Shown piece by piece: positions 1 through 8,625 of a stretch of DNA of 44,300 nucleotides (within the stretch, counting starts at the first letter, position 1; each line of letters starts with the position of its first letter). Source of the stretch: Caccoplasma intestinavium (GTDB lineage Bacteria > Bacteroidota > Bacteroidia > Bacteroidales > UBA11471). Under the pieces are notes generated by a model. The model saw nothing but the letters and a program-made list of their open reading frames with translations. It made no database searches and was not told the origin of the DNA. Position numbers and translations under genes: made by a program. The DNA lies in the NCBI GenBank assembly GCA_018715885.1, contig DVKT01000007.1, positions 1-44,300 of the forward strand, in the 5' to 3' direction.

Positions 1-29
1 TGACAAGTGGAGACCGCTTTGAAAGTCTA

Positions 30-300
30 TGTCATTCTGAAAGGCTTTGCCTTGAAGAATCTCCACCCAAACGAGTCTATTGTGAGATCTCTCACATACG
101 TTCGAGATGACAAACGATGTCATTCTGACGATCGCAAGGAGGAAGAATCTCTATTAAAGTGAATATGAAGGAGGGGATTCCTCGTCGGGCTTACACCCTC
201 GCTCGGAATGACATAACTGTCATTCTGAACGGAACGCAGTGAAGTGAAGAATCTCCATCTAATGGCATCAGGAAATTCCTCGCATTTGCTCGAAATGACA
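30..300. repeat. Array of three imperfect palindromic intergenic repeats
   Basis: Three units of about 85-95 bases lie head to tail at roughly 30-113, 119-213 and 218-300. Each opens with TGTCATTCTGA, has a GAAGAATCTC-type inner arm, a variable centre, then a GA(G)ATTCCTC-type arm, and closes with an inverted copy ending in (G/A)AATGACA or GATGACA. The whole unit can therefore fold back on itself. The first bases of the window (TGACA) may be the tail of a further unit. The same arms recur at 18887-19316. I see no coding potential in these units; short open frames across them are chance. Confidence 0.8.
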
Positions 301-523
301 ATCATTTGGGATCCTTCACACTCGGTCTATCGGCCTCAGTTAACTTCATTTTTTCTTTTCGCACCTCGGCTGTGCCCGAACAAGAATGTTTTGTACGGCA
401 CTTGGCTTGGTGTCGCTTCGATAAGACATATTTTTGTGCAGGAGCGGCAGTGAAAAATTTTTCTTTACATGTACACGCTTGAAGACCGGCGAAACAATTT
501 CGATGGCGGATACTGCTATATAC
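301..523. other. Non-coding stretch after the repeat array
   Basis: No convincing gene is seen. Short open frames on both strands here have no recognisable motif and no promoter-like start. The stretch separates the repeat array from the terminator hairpin of the pectate lyase gene. Confidence 0.5.
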
Positions 524-562
524 AAGAATGGCGGTGAAGGAAAGAACTTCACCGCCATTCTT
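524..562 (-). terminator. Hairpin after the pectate lyase-like gene
   Basis: A perfect 16-bp stem (AAGAATGGCGGTGAAG at 524-539 against 547-562) with a 7-base loop lies 20 bases past the stop of the minus-strand pectate lyase gene. No long U-run follows on the minus strand, so termination may be weak or factor-assisted. Confidence 0.6.
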
Positions 563-582
563 ATGTGGGAAGGAGGAAAGAT

Positions 583-3500
583 TTATTTGTCTTTTACGAT
601 TTTATATGATTTCGTCATTCCTATACCGTCGGTAACTTTCAGTAAATAAATACCGATTCCCGTATTCGGTAGACCCAGTGTATATACCGAAGTATTCTCG
701 GCGCAGTTACCCGATTCTATTTTTACACCGCCGAGCGAATAGATTTCGTATGAACGGATATCGTTCTCGTTGATAACGGTCTGTTCGATGTTTAATATCT
801 CTTTTTGGGTAACAGCAATATTCAGAAGCCGGGTATAGGAAGCTCCGTCACCATCTGTTACCGTCAAAGTAATCGGATATATCCCGATTTGAGATGGCGC
901 GGCAATGGTCAACTTGCTGCCCGAGATATGTGAAATCGATTGTGGGTCGTCGACAGTATACATCGGAGGTTGGGTATAACCGGCAAACATTGCTTTCAGG
1001 TCGATGTCTGTTACCTCTCCGGGTTTCAATATTTTATTGGGAGATGCCATGAATGCCAGATAATCTTCGAGAGCCGAGAATCCGTCGTTATTGTTGTCGG
1101 CATGGCTGTCGCTATAATCTCCTGCGGCAGAATTTACATTAGAACCGTTGATCTCTTCCCACCAGTCGGGCAGACCGTCGAGGTCGGTGTCGAAATCGGC
1201 AGGACGCATCTCTTCGGGATACAGTTCATATCCGCCGGCATCTTTCTCATTATCGATTTCTCCTCTGATGCCCGATTTACTGCCGACATACGTATATGAA
1301 CGTTCGAGCGTCTCTTTAATGACGCGTCGGTCGGTATCGTCACTGAGAGGTAGATTGGCTCCTACATCACTGAGGACGCTTTTATAAGCCTCTTGGGCAG
1401 ATTCTATTTTGGCATACGAGGGAAAATAGGGAGCATCGACAAAAGCATCCCAATCGATGCTTCCGCGACCGTCGTCGATACTTAACCGGTAGGTGTCATT
1501 GAGTTTGTCGGTAGAGAGCGAACCATCTTTGTTATCGCGAATATTCCCGCTCACATACGCACTTTGCGTACCTTTGAGATTACCTTCTATATTGATGGTG
1601 AATAGGGTGGTAAGCCTCGTATCGACACCCATTTTGTAATAGTTATTCACAAAATTTACCTCATGCGCACCTCCGTCGGTAGTACGCGTTCCCCAGTTAT
1701 ATACCACGTTATTGAATATATCCAATCGACCGGCATAGTAGCCATTGGCATCGGTTCCGCCGCCCATACTCCAATTTCGGCCGTAGCAGTTGGCGAGCAG
1801 GTTGTGATGGAATGAGCCTATATCTCCGCCGATGGTCGCTGCATAACCGTGATTAGTCCCTTCGGGATATTTGCGATGACCGGCTATACCGAGAGCTTCG
1901 GATATAATAGAACGTTGTATAGTGATGTTTTGGCAACTGCGACTGCTGAATGTTTCATCGGTACCCCAGCTCGCCGTAGCGTGGTCAATGATGGCATTGT
2001 CGGCATAATAAAATCCGATAGAGCCTCCGGTATCGGCATCACCGCCGCGACGGGAACGGAGGAATCGGCAAATATTGTCATTGGCGATACCCACAGAGCC
2101 GTTAGCGATGCAGATACCTTTTCCGGGAGCAGTTTGCCCGGCTATCGTTACATAATCATCGCACTTCACATCATCATCCAGTACGATGAGACCCGAAACG
2201 TTGAAGATAACGGTGCGCGGACCACTGCCCTCGGTAACCGCATGGTGAAACGATCCCTCACCAGAGGCGTTGAGATTGGTTACATACACTACTTTGCCGC
2301 CTCGTCCTCCATGTGCGAATCGGCCATACCCCTCGGCACCGGGAAAGGCAAGCAGTCGGGGCTGGAAACTCCATACCGATCCTTTCGTAACGACTCCGTC
2401 GGCATCGACACGATCGACGCGCCAATAGTGGATTGCCGTTTTGCTTTGAAGAGGTGCATTGTAACAAGTGTCCGTACCTAATGTGATAGCATCGTCGGGA
2501 GTAACCGCAGATAAGCTGTTTTTATCGGTACCGATATAGAGATACTGCTTTGTCGTCTTACCGTCGATGGCAGCATTCCATTGCAGGAGAACAGCACCCG
2601 AATCGCCGTCGGCGTGCAAGTTTCCATCGGCAGGAATGGGAGAAGTCGCCATGGCCGAAATATCAACTTCATCACCGTCGATAGTAAAAATACGGTAATC
2701 GAGTGCAGGGCACATCGATGACCGTATCCACCGGCAGGCTCCGGGAATATTCTCGGCGTTGGTATTCAGTACAGCCACAATAGAGTCTCCGGCAAAGGCT
2801 TCGGGAGCCAACGACGAGATGTTCTCGCTCTTACCTTTATCGGAACTGATTGCCGAAGGAAGTGTGTTGACATAGAAGCAATTCCTTACGATAGAACCGG
2901 AGGAATTTTCCGAAGAAATACCGGCTTTATTGCTTTTTGTCGTGGTAAGCGTCGATATACTGACGCAGTTGTCGATAATACATGAATCGACCTTCCCTTC
3001 ACCGATACGCCCCACAATACCTCCGGCATTGTTTTTGGCCGTAAGGGTGGCATCGGAATAGCAGTTGATGATTTGAGAAGAACCTACGCATTGTCCCACG
3101 ATACAGCCGGCATACGACCCGTAACCTTCGAGACGGGTATTTTTTACATAACAGTTGATCAATTTCGAGTCAACCATTTTTCCTACGATTCCGGCAAAAC
3201 GGGCGTTGCCGTAGAAGTAGGAATCGATCACCCCCAAGTTTTTGATGGTGGCATTGTAGGTGATACGGAATAACGATACGCATATAGCGTCATTGACCGA
3301 GTATAGTCCGCTGATGGTATGGCCATCACCGTCGAATATACCCTCAAATGCAGCCGTGTATGTAGTCTCATCGGTAAAGTTGCCCACCATAGGAGTTTGG
3401 GGGGAATATGCTTTGCCTCCATTCATGGAACTCGACATATTGCTACCGACACCTTCGTACATGACCAAATCGGCGGTAAGTTTGAAATAGCGACCTCGGC

Positions 3501-3696
3501 TGAATCCCGGAATAGTCGATACATCGTTGGCAAACTTGGCGAATTGCGATTCTGTGGCAATGAGATAGGGATTGTCTTTTGTACCATTACCTCCGGCGTA
3601 TTCTGCCGCCGACGTACCATCCCACGCTGCCGACGCATACATGCAAGGCACAGCAAACAGTATAGCCGACAAGAAATGTCTGAATAGTTTTTTCAT
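583..3696 (-). CDS. Secreted pectate lyase-like protein (PL1) with type IX secretion C-terminal domain
   Basis: About 1037 residues. The start at 3696 is chosen because MKKLFRHFLSAILFAVP forms a good signal peptide; the longer frame starts with GTG at 3759 and hides that peptide. The mature N-terminal third has GLUG-like beta-solenoid repeats (AGIVGKM, AGCIVGQ, GGIVGRI), then a fibronectin-like segment. The PL1-type lyase domain begins at FPGAEGYGRFAHGGRGG and continues through DHATASWGTDE and HHNLLANCYGRNW, which match the calcium-binding and catalytic-arginine regions of the family. It is followed by a DxDxDG-like, aspartate-rich calcium-binding linker (TDLDGLPDWWEE, DNNNDGFSALEDY), an Ig-like domain, and a C-terminus of the T9SS type A sorting kind (YSLGGVKIESG ... 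GIYLLKV ... KSYKIVKDK). It probably cleaves pectin outside the cell. It stands alone, with no SusC/SusD pair nearby. Enzyme specificity is inferred. Confidence 0.88.
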   Translation of the reverse strand: MKKLFRHFLSAILFAVPCMYASAAWDGTSAAEYAGGNGTKDNPYLIATESQFAKFANDVSTIPGFSRGRYFKLTADLVMYEGVGSNMSSSMNGGKAYSPQTPMVGNFTDETTYTAAFEGIFDGDGHTISGLYSVNDAICVSLFRITYNATIKNLGVIDSYFYGNARFAGIVGKMVDSKLINCYVKNTRLEGYGSYAGCIVGQCVGSSQIINCYSDATLTAKNNAGGIVGRIGEGKVDSCIIDNCVSISTLTTTKSNKAGISSENSSGSIVRNCFYVNTLPSAISSDKGKSENISSLAPEAFAGDSIVAVLNTNAENIPGACRWIRSSMCPALDYRIFTIDGDEVDISAMATSPIPADGNLHADGDSGAVLLQWNAAIDGKTTKQYLYIGTDKNSLSAVTPDDAITLGTDTCYNAPLQSKTAIHYWRVDRVDADGVVTKGSVWSFQPRLLAFPGAEGYGRFAHGGRGGKVVYVTNLNASGEGSFHHAVTEGSGPRTVIFNVSGLIVLDDDVKCDDYVTIAGQTAPGKGICIANGSVGIANDNICRFLRSRRGGDADTGGSIGFYYADNAIIDHATASWGTDETFSSRSCQNITIQRSIISEALGIAGHRKYPEGTNHGYAATIGGDIGSFHHNLLANCYGRNWSMGGGTDANGYYAGRLDIFNNVVYNWGTRTTDGGAHEVNFVNNYYKMGVDTRLTTLFTINIEGNLKGTQSAYVSGNIRDNKDGSLSTDKLNDTYRLSIDDGRGSIDWDAFVDAPYFPSYAKIESAQEAYKSVLSDVGANLPLSDDTDRRVIKETLERSYTYVGSKSGIRGEIDNEKDAGGYELYPEEMRPADFDTDLDGLPDWWEEINGSNVNSAAGDYSDSHADNNNDGFSALEDYLAFMASPNKILKPGEVTDIDLKAMFAGYTQPPMYTVDDPQSISHISGSKLTIAAPSQIGIYPITLTVTDGDGASYTRLLNIAVTQKEILNIEQTVINENDIRSYEIYSLGGVKIESGNCAENTSVYTLGLPNTGIGIYLLKVTDGIGMTKSYKIVKDK

Positions 3697-3980
3697 AATA
3701 TGATATTTAAGGTTCGATCGGATTGTCTCCATGGCAGGAGATATATTTTGAGACTTCACAATAATATCTTGTTTCGTCTCGACGAATTTAGAACTGTGTA
3801 ATGAAACAAATATATGGAAATGTAAGTAAACAAAAGATGAAAAATAGATAAAAAATGAGGATTATTTGCTCAATTTTATTTCATATATGCCCCAAATATT
3901 AGATATGGAGGAATTGTGTCAAAAAATGAATATATGTTTTGTACATTTGATTGTATCTTGTCATGATGATGATGAGGTAT
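3697..3980. other. Leader and upstream region of the pectate lyase gene
   Basis: About 280 bases without a gene. It holds the promoter-like boxes at 3807-3834 and a leader of about 100 bases. The rest is AT-rich and shows nothing else I can name. Confidence 0.5.
3807..3834 (-). promoter_or_regulatory. Probable promoter of the pectate lyase gene
   Basis: On the minus strand TATATTTG (3814-3807) matches the Bacteroidetes -7 box exactly, and TTTG (3834-3831) lies upstream with a somewhat short 16-base spacer. It implies transcription from about 3800 and a leader of about 100 bases. Confidence 0.5.
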
Positions 3981-4017
3981 AAAAAAAGCCCGGCATTGCC
4001 GGGCTTTTTTGTTTTTT
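3981..4017 (-). terminator. Strong terminator of fabI
   Basis: An AAAAAGCCCGGC / GCCGGGCTTTTTT hairpin with an ATT loop, A-rich on one side and T-rich on the other, so it can act in both directions. It lies just past the fabI stop at 4027; no plus-strand gene ends here. Confidence 0.9.
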
Positions 4018-4026
4018 ATGATCATA

Positions 4027-4887
4027 CTATCCGTAAACGATTTCGCCTGTTTCGGGATCACGGTATTCGTCGAAACTTTTGTTATATTGATCCATAGCGC
4101 GCAAACTCATACCCATGCTCGAGAAACCTCCGTCATGATAAAGGTTTTGCATAGTAACCTTGCGGGTAAGATCCGAGAACATCACGATGCAGTAATCGGC
4201 GCATTCGGCGGCGTCGGCATTACCCAGTGGAGACATACGGTTGGCAAAGTCCATGAGAGAGTTCATGCCTTTGACTCCGCTGCCGGCGGTCGTCATGGTA
4301 GGCGATTGCGAAATGGTGTTGATACGCACGTTCTTTTCGCGACCGTAAATGTATCCGAAACTGCGGGCGATCGACTCCAAAAGGGCTTTGGCATCGGCCA
4401 TGTCGTTGTACCCGAAGAGGGTACGTTGAGCAGCTACGTATGACAGGGCGATTACCGAACCGTATTCGTTGATGGCATCGAGTTTCTTGGCAACTTGTAG
4501 CATTTTATGGAACGAGATGGCCGAGATGTCGAGTGTTTTGTCGAGGAGACTGTAATCGAGGTCGTCGTAAGGGCGTTTTTTGCGCACGTTGGGCGACATG
4601 CCGATAGAGTGCAGAACAAAGTCTATTTTTCCACCCAGCACTTCGACCGAACGCTTGAATACATTTTCGAGATCTTCTACGCTGGTGGCATCGGCGGGAA
4701 TTACCTCGGCATGAAGTTTTTCGCTCAGTTCCGAAACTTGACCCATGCGCACGGCGACGGGGGTGTTCGACAACGTAATGGTTGCACCTTCTTCTACGGC
4801 TCTTTCGGCCACTTTCCATGCGATGGACATGTCATTCAGGGCTCCGAAAATAATGCCTCGTTTCCCTTTCAATAAATTATTGCTCAT
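4027..4887 (-). CDS. fabI: Enoyl-[acyl-carrier-protein] reductase (NADH), FabI
   Basis: 286 residues, the normal FabI length. It catalyses the last reduction of each fatty-acid elongation cycle, enoyl-ACP to acyl-ACP, in the cytoplasm. The short-chain dehydrogenase fold is visible: an N-terminal nucleotide-binding stretch (GIIFGALNDMSIAW, residues 11-24), HSIGMSPN near 93-100, and the FabI catalytic set Y150, Y160 and K167 with YNDMADAK. The spacing of 10 and 7 residues equals that of the E. coli enzyme (Y146, Y156, K163). The C-terminal substrate-loop region (NRMSPLGNADAAE, DGGFSSMGM) is also typical. It is monocistronic, with its own promoter at 4956 and a strong terminator at 3981-4017. 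FabI is the target of triclosan-type inhibitors in general; nothing here indicates resistance. Confidence 0.96.
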   Translation of the reverse strand: MSNNLLKGKRGIIFGALNDMSIAWKVAERAVEEGATITLSNTPVAVRMGQVSELSEKLHAEVIPADATSVEDLENVFKRSVEVLGGKIDFVLHSIGMSPNVRKKRPYDDLDYSLLDKTLDISAISFHKMLQVAKKLDAINEYGSVIALSYVAAQRTLFGYNDMADAKALLESIARSFGYIYGREKNVRINTISQSPTMTTAGSGVKGMNSLMDFANRMSPLGNADAAECADYCIVMFSDLTRKVTMQNLYHDGGFSSMGMSLRAMDQYNKSFDEYRDPETGEIVYG

Positions 4888-4955
4888 ATTTTTTTCGGTT
4901 TTTTAGTCCGACATAATTGCACGTTTTTGCACTTTTTGTGCCGGTTTTAACAACG

Positions 4956-4987
4956 CAAAGGTACATTATTTTTTCTATCCGGCAATC
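4956..4987 (-). promoter_or_regulatory. Promoter of fabI
   Basis: On the minus strand TACCTTTG followed by C (4963-4956) is a full -7 box. An ATTG about 20 bases upstream (near 4986-4983) is a plausible, imperfect -33 box. The leader would be about 60 bases. Confidence 0.6.
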
Positions 4988-5107
4988 TTTTGCTGGGGTA
5001 ATTTACTTTTCCCGATGTTGAGGTATTCGGTAAAAAACTTTTTTTCGCCCTGATTGTTTTTCCAAAGAGATTTTTATTGCGATGGCGGGAAAAATAAAAG
5101 ATTTTGT

Positions 5108-5115
5108 TATATTTG
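5108..5115 (+). promoter_or_regulatory. -7 box of the ROK kinase gene
   Basis: TATATTTG matches the Bacteroidetes -7 consensus and sits 38 bases before the start codon at 5154. I find no good -33 TTTG at the usual distance. Confidence 0.45.
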
Positions 5116-5153
5116 TGAAATCAACGTATGACTATTTTTAATATTCCATTACC

Positions 5154-6110
5154 ATGAAATCTTATGTCGTAGGAATCGATATCGGTGGAACCAATACCAA
5201 ACTCGGTATTGTCGACAGTCGGGGAACTGTGCTCGCCAAAGATTCCATTAAAACCAACAAACATCAATGTGTCGAAGATTATATCGAAGATTTGCATAAG
5301 GCTTTTACGGCTTTGACAAGAGCCAACGGTCTTGAAGGAGAAATCGGGGGGATAGGTGTAGGTGCTCCTAATGCCAACTATTTCAAAGGAACGATCGAGT
5401 ATGCCGCAAATCTGCCCTGGAAGGGGATTGTTCCTTTTGCCGAATTGATGGAAAAGAAGTTCGGTATTCCGGTGAAGATAACCAATGATGCCAACGCTGC
5501 CGCCATCGGAGAGATGACTTACGGTGCGGCGCGGGGCGTGAAGGATTTTATCATGATCACACTCGGTACAGGGGTCGGTAGCGGGATTGTCGCCAACGGC
5601 CAGCTGATTTACGGGAGCGACGGAAATGCCGGCGAGTTGGGACATGTCATTGTGCGTCCCAACGGGCGTCTTTGCGGTTGCGGCCGTTCGGGGTGTCTCG
5701 AAACCTATACGTCGGCGACAGGAGTGGCTCGTACGGCGCGCGAATTTCTCGAATTGCAAAAGGCCGAGAGTCTTTTACGTCGTATACCGCTTCAAGACAT
5801 CACCTCGAAAGATGTTTACGATGCTGCTATGGCTGGTGACCGACTGGCATTGGAAATTTTTGAGTACACAGGGAAGATATTGGGAGAAGCGTTTGCCAAT
5901 TTCGTTTCGTTTTCGAGTCCCAAAATGATTGTATTGTTTGGCGGGCTGACTCATGCCGGCGACCTTATTATGCGACCCATAAAGGAGGCTATGGAAGATA
6001 ATCTTCTGCATGTGTTCAAAGGGAAAGTGGAGTTGGTGCTTTCCCAACTCAATGAAGCCGATGCGGCTATTCTCGGTGCCAGTGCTTTGGGCTGGGAAGC
6101 TGCTCAGTAA
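5154..6110 (+). CDS. ROK-family sugar kinase, probably glucokinase
   Basis: 318 residues, usual for single-domain bacterial ROK kinases. It probably phosphorylates glucose to glucose 6-phosphate with ATP in the cytoplasm. Visible features are the phosphate-binding loop GIDIGGTNTKLGI (7-19), the catalytic aspartate D112 in TNDANAAAIGE, the glycine-rich LGTGVGSG (137-144), and the ROK sugar/zinc signature with E161 and H164 in ELGH and C174, C176 and C181 in CGCGRSGC. There is no N-terminal helix-turn-helix, so it is an enzyme and not a NagC/Mlc-like repressor. It is read divergently from fabI, with its own promoter and a perfect terminator palindrome downstream. Fructokinase or N-acetylmannosamine kinase activity cannot be excluded from sequence alone. 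Confidence 0.92.
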   Translation: MKSYVVGIDIGGTNTKLGIVDSRGTVLAKDSIKTNKHQCVEDYIEDLHKAFTALTRANGLEGEIGGIGVGAPNANYFKGTIEYAANLPWKGIVPFAELMEKKFGIPVKITNDANAAAIGEMTYGAARGVKDFIMITLGTGVGSGIVANGQLIYGSDGNAGELGHVIVRPNGRLCGCGRSGCLETYTSATGVARTAREFLELQKAESLLRRIPLQDITSKDVYDAAMAGDRLALEIFEYTGKILGEAFANFVSFSSPKMIVLFGGLTHAGDLIMRPIKEAMEDNLLHVFKGKVELVLSQLNEADAAILGASALGWEAAQ

Positions 6111-6133
6111 CTATTTCTCCGTGTGTCGGAAAC

Positions 6134-6179
6134 GATAAAGGCGTTCTGCCCGGGCAGAACGCCTTTATCTGTATTTTTT
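6134..6179 (+). terminator. Terminator of the ROK kinase gene
   Basis: A perfect 36-base palindrome (6134-6169: GATAAAGGCGTTCTGCCC and its complement) is followed by TGTATTTTTT. It lies 23 bases past the stop codon. Confidence 0.92.
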
Positions 6180-6228
6180 CAAAGTAGTAAAATAGGGACA
6201 ATAGTGAGAATTGATTTATAACATTGCA

Positions 6229-6257
6229 TTTGCCGGAAGTAAAATAGATTATCTTTG
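6229..6257 (+). promoter_or_regulatory. Promoter of the TlpA-like gene at 6310
   Basis: TTTG (6229-6232) and TATCTTTG (6250-6257) are separated by 17 bases; the -7 box is a perfect match. It gives a leader of about 45 bases. Confidence 0.6.
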
Positions 6258-6309
6258 TCATGTATGAGTCCTCGTAAAGATTGATTTTGACATTTAATTT
6301 GTCTATGAT

Positions 6310-8457
6310 ATGAAAAACACTTTTTTGATTTTTGTTTCGATTTTCTTCGTGTTTACAGTCGGGATACAGGCTAAGACACGAATTGTGGAAAAACCTCCTT
6401 ATGTTTATAGTTCTACGACAATGCTCGAAATACCCCGTGTTACACTTACCGATACGGCGACAATCGTCGATTTCGATGTGTATTATCGGGCGGGAAAAAC
6501 GGTTAAGTTCAGTTCTACCCTCTCTTTGGTCGACGGTAACGGCTGTCGTTATGCATTCCGTTGGTGTGAAGGTATGGTACCCGGAAAGCGGGTACGTATG
6601 CCCGAGAGCGGCAAATTATCGTTATCGCTCGTTTTCGAACCATTACCTCCGAAAATCCGTTCGTTTGATTTTGTTGAAGGTCCCTATGAAAACAGTTGGA
6701 GAATATATGGAATATCTTTGACCGGAAAACTTTCTGATAACAAAAAAGAGATAAAACGTCTCGAAAAACAGAGAGTATCAAAAAGCGGACTGTTTCTCCC
6801 CGATGCAGGGTTGACGGCCGATTCGGCAATTATTACCGGACGAATTATCGGATTCAGAAAAGATTACGGTCGGCAGATAGAGGCTTGGTATAATACGGTT
6901 TTCGACGGTCGGCAACAATGTGTAACCGGTCGTGTCGATGATAAGGGAGCTTTTCGCTTGTCGTTACCGGTAAATGTCCCGACGGAAGTTGTTTTCTCAT
7001 ACGACCGCACTTTGCGCTTTTTTGTCGTTCCGGGCGAGGTGGTGAATGTCGATATAAATTTGGCGGAATGGACTCGTCGGGGCAGCCGTTTGCTTCGGGA
7101 ACAGCCTTCCCGGGAACGAGTGGCTTATTTCTCGGGAGCAATGGCAGGAATCAATGATGAAAAAATACATGATACATTGCAGATAGGAGATTTTTGGCAG
7201 AGATATTATTCGAGCCTCGGTAAAATAAAGGCCTTTTATAAAATGTCTGCCGATGATTATAAGGCTTATCTGTTGCATCGGTATGACAGCCTTTGTGTCG
7301 AAATAGACCGGCAGCCGTGGAGTGAGGCCTATAAAGAAATCAATCGGATAAATAATGCCGTGTGGTGCGCTTTGCTGCTGAATCGTTATTCTTTGAGTTT
7401 GCGGTTGTCTTATCGCAATTTTTTCGATGGGCCTGCCGATGCCGGATTGTATGCTTTCGCGCAACAATTCGAGTATCCCGATTCATCATATTTTGATTAT
7501 GTAACAATGCTTCGGCCTTATTTCGATAATGGTTCGATAGTTTGGGCCGATCGTTTTGGCGATTTACTCGGCACTATGGAGGGCGAAGTCAAGTTGAAGA
7601 AAAAGACGCGCCCCGATCTTTGGAAATTCATTGAAGAGGCCGATTCTGTACATCATTTTTTGTCAGATGAAGAAAAGATTTTAGTAGGGAGCGTTTCTCA
7701 GAAAGGGTATGACTCGTTGACGGAAGGTGATAAAAAGAGGGTATGGAATATTGTTGGTACACATAAAAAATATTTGAAATTCTTTTTAGGCGTTGTTAGT
7801 CGTAGAGACAAAAATGCTCCCTTGCCAGCGGTTTTCTTAGGGGAGAAGAGTGTGTATTTCGATTGGGTCGAGGCTCAACGTTGTTACGAGAAAATAAAGG
7901 AAAATTATACGCCGCTCGACCAAGACGACAAAGCATCGCTACGGGCGATGGACGGTACGATGTTTTATCGGATACTTTCGGCCGAGAGCGATTCTTTATC
8001 GGCCTATCTCGAACGTAACCGCGATCTTTCCTCCCGGCTCGATGCCCCGCTCGATTCTCTTTCCGGAGAAGAACTTTTTGCAGCTCTTATAGCTCCTTAT
8101 CGGGGCAAAGTCGTTTTAGTGGATTTTTGGGAAACTTGGTGCTCTCCGTGCCGTATGGCTATGCAGCAGATGATTCCTCTCAAAAAAGAATTGGCCGGTA
8201 AAGATATCGTTTATCTTTATCTGGCGACCGAGGGATCTTCCGATAAAAAAGCCTGGAAAAACCTGATCGAGGCTGTTCCCGGGTATCATATCTTGTTGTC
8301 GCTCCGTCAGGGTCGCAGTCTTTCTTCCCTTTTGGGAATAAGCGGCGTCCCGACCTTTATCATCGTCGATCGGCAAGGTAATAGGATGAAAAAACTGACT
8401 GGGTATCCCGGTGTTGAAGCGATGAAGCGTTACCTGCTCGATGCTCAGAAAAGATAA
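6310..8457 (+). CDS. Exported TlpA-type thioredoxin-family protein
   Basis: 715 residues. It has a signal peptide (MKNTFLIFVSIFFVFTVGIQA) without a lipobox cysteine, so it is probably periplasmic. The first 600 residues form a long, poorly conserved region of beta-rich and helical segments without a named catalytic motif. The C-terminal 120 residues are a TlpA/ResA-like thioredoxin domain with an intact redox site, W610-C611-S612-P613-C614, in a DFWETWCSPCR context, and a cis-proline region (ISGVPTFIIVD). It probably reduces or isomerises disulfides in the envelope. Long proteins with this C-terminal domain are common in Bacteroidetes and mostly uncharacterised. It has its own promoter and terminator, hence monocistronic. 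Compare the homologue at 31353-32510, which lacks both cysteines. Confidence 0.85.
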   Translation: MKNTFLIFVSIFFVFTVGIQAKTRIVEKPPYVYSSTTMLEIPRVTLTDTATIVDFDVYYRAGKTVKFSSTLSLVDGNGCRYAFRWCEGMVPGKRVRMPESGKLSLSLVFEPLPPKIRSFDFVEGPYENSWRIYGISLTGKLSDNKKEIKRLEKQRVSKSGLFLPDAGLTADSAIITGRIIGFRKDYGRQIEAWYNTVFDGRQQCVTGRVDDKGAFRLSLPVNVPTEVVFSYDRTLRFFVVPGEVVNVDINLAEWTRRGSRLLREQPSRERVAYFSGAMAGINDEKIHDTLQIGDFWQRYYSSLGKIKAFYKMSADDYKAYLLHRYDSLCVEIDRQPWSEAYKEINRINNAVWCALLLNRYSLSLRLSYRNFFDGPADAGLYAFAQQFEYPDSSYFDYVTMLRPYFDNGSIVWADRFGDLLGTMEGEVKLKKKTRPDLWKFIEEADSVHHFLSDEEKILVGSVSQKGYDSLTEGDKKRVWNIVGTHKKYLKFFLGVVSRRDKNAPLPAVFLGEKSVYFDWVEAQRCYEKIKENYTPLDQDDKASLRAMDGTMFYRILSAESDSLSAYLERNRDLSSRLDAPLDSLSGEELFAALIAPYRGKVVLVDFWETWCSPCRMAMQQMIPLKKELAGKDIVYLYLATEGSSDKKAWKNLIEAVPGYHILLSLRQGRSLSSLLGISGVPTFIIVDRQGNRMKKLTGYPGVEAMKRYLLDAQKR

Positions 8458-8478
8458 TGACGATGGGATATTCTATCG

Positions 8479-8513
8479 ATGCCGACTTTCGAGAGATGGT
8501 CGGCATTTTTTTT
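8479..8513 (+). terminator. Terminator of the TlpA-like gene
   Basis: ATGCCGAC / GTCGGCAT stem (8479-8486, 8499-8506) with a 12-base loop and a run of eight T. It lies 22 bases past the stop. Confidence 0.9.
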
Positions 8514-8596
8514 GATGGACAAATGAGAGATTCTGGTAAAAAGGAGTTGTGTCTCAAAACTTTTGTCCGACCCGTAAGGTTACGGTTATTATTTCG

Positions 8597-8604
8597 TATC
8601 TTTG
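8597..8604 (+). promoter_or_regulatory. -7 box of the phoH-purC unit
   Basis: TATCTTTG is a perfect -7 match. With initiation about 8 bases later, transcription would begin near 8612, only about 14 bases before the ATG at 8626. This argues against the longer frame that begins with TTG at 8602, inside the box. Confidence 0.55.
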
Positions 8605-8625
8605 TCGGGTCAGAAACCAAAATGC

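Noticed and set aside
30..300. CRISPR array
   Set aside because: Repeats are long, imperfect and palindromic with no uniform short spacers, and no cas genes are nearby.
301..523. Possible small genes at the window start
   Set aside because: Short frames on both strands with no motif and no conserved start.
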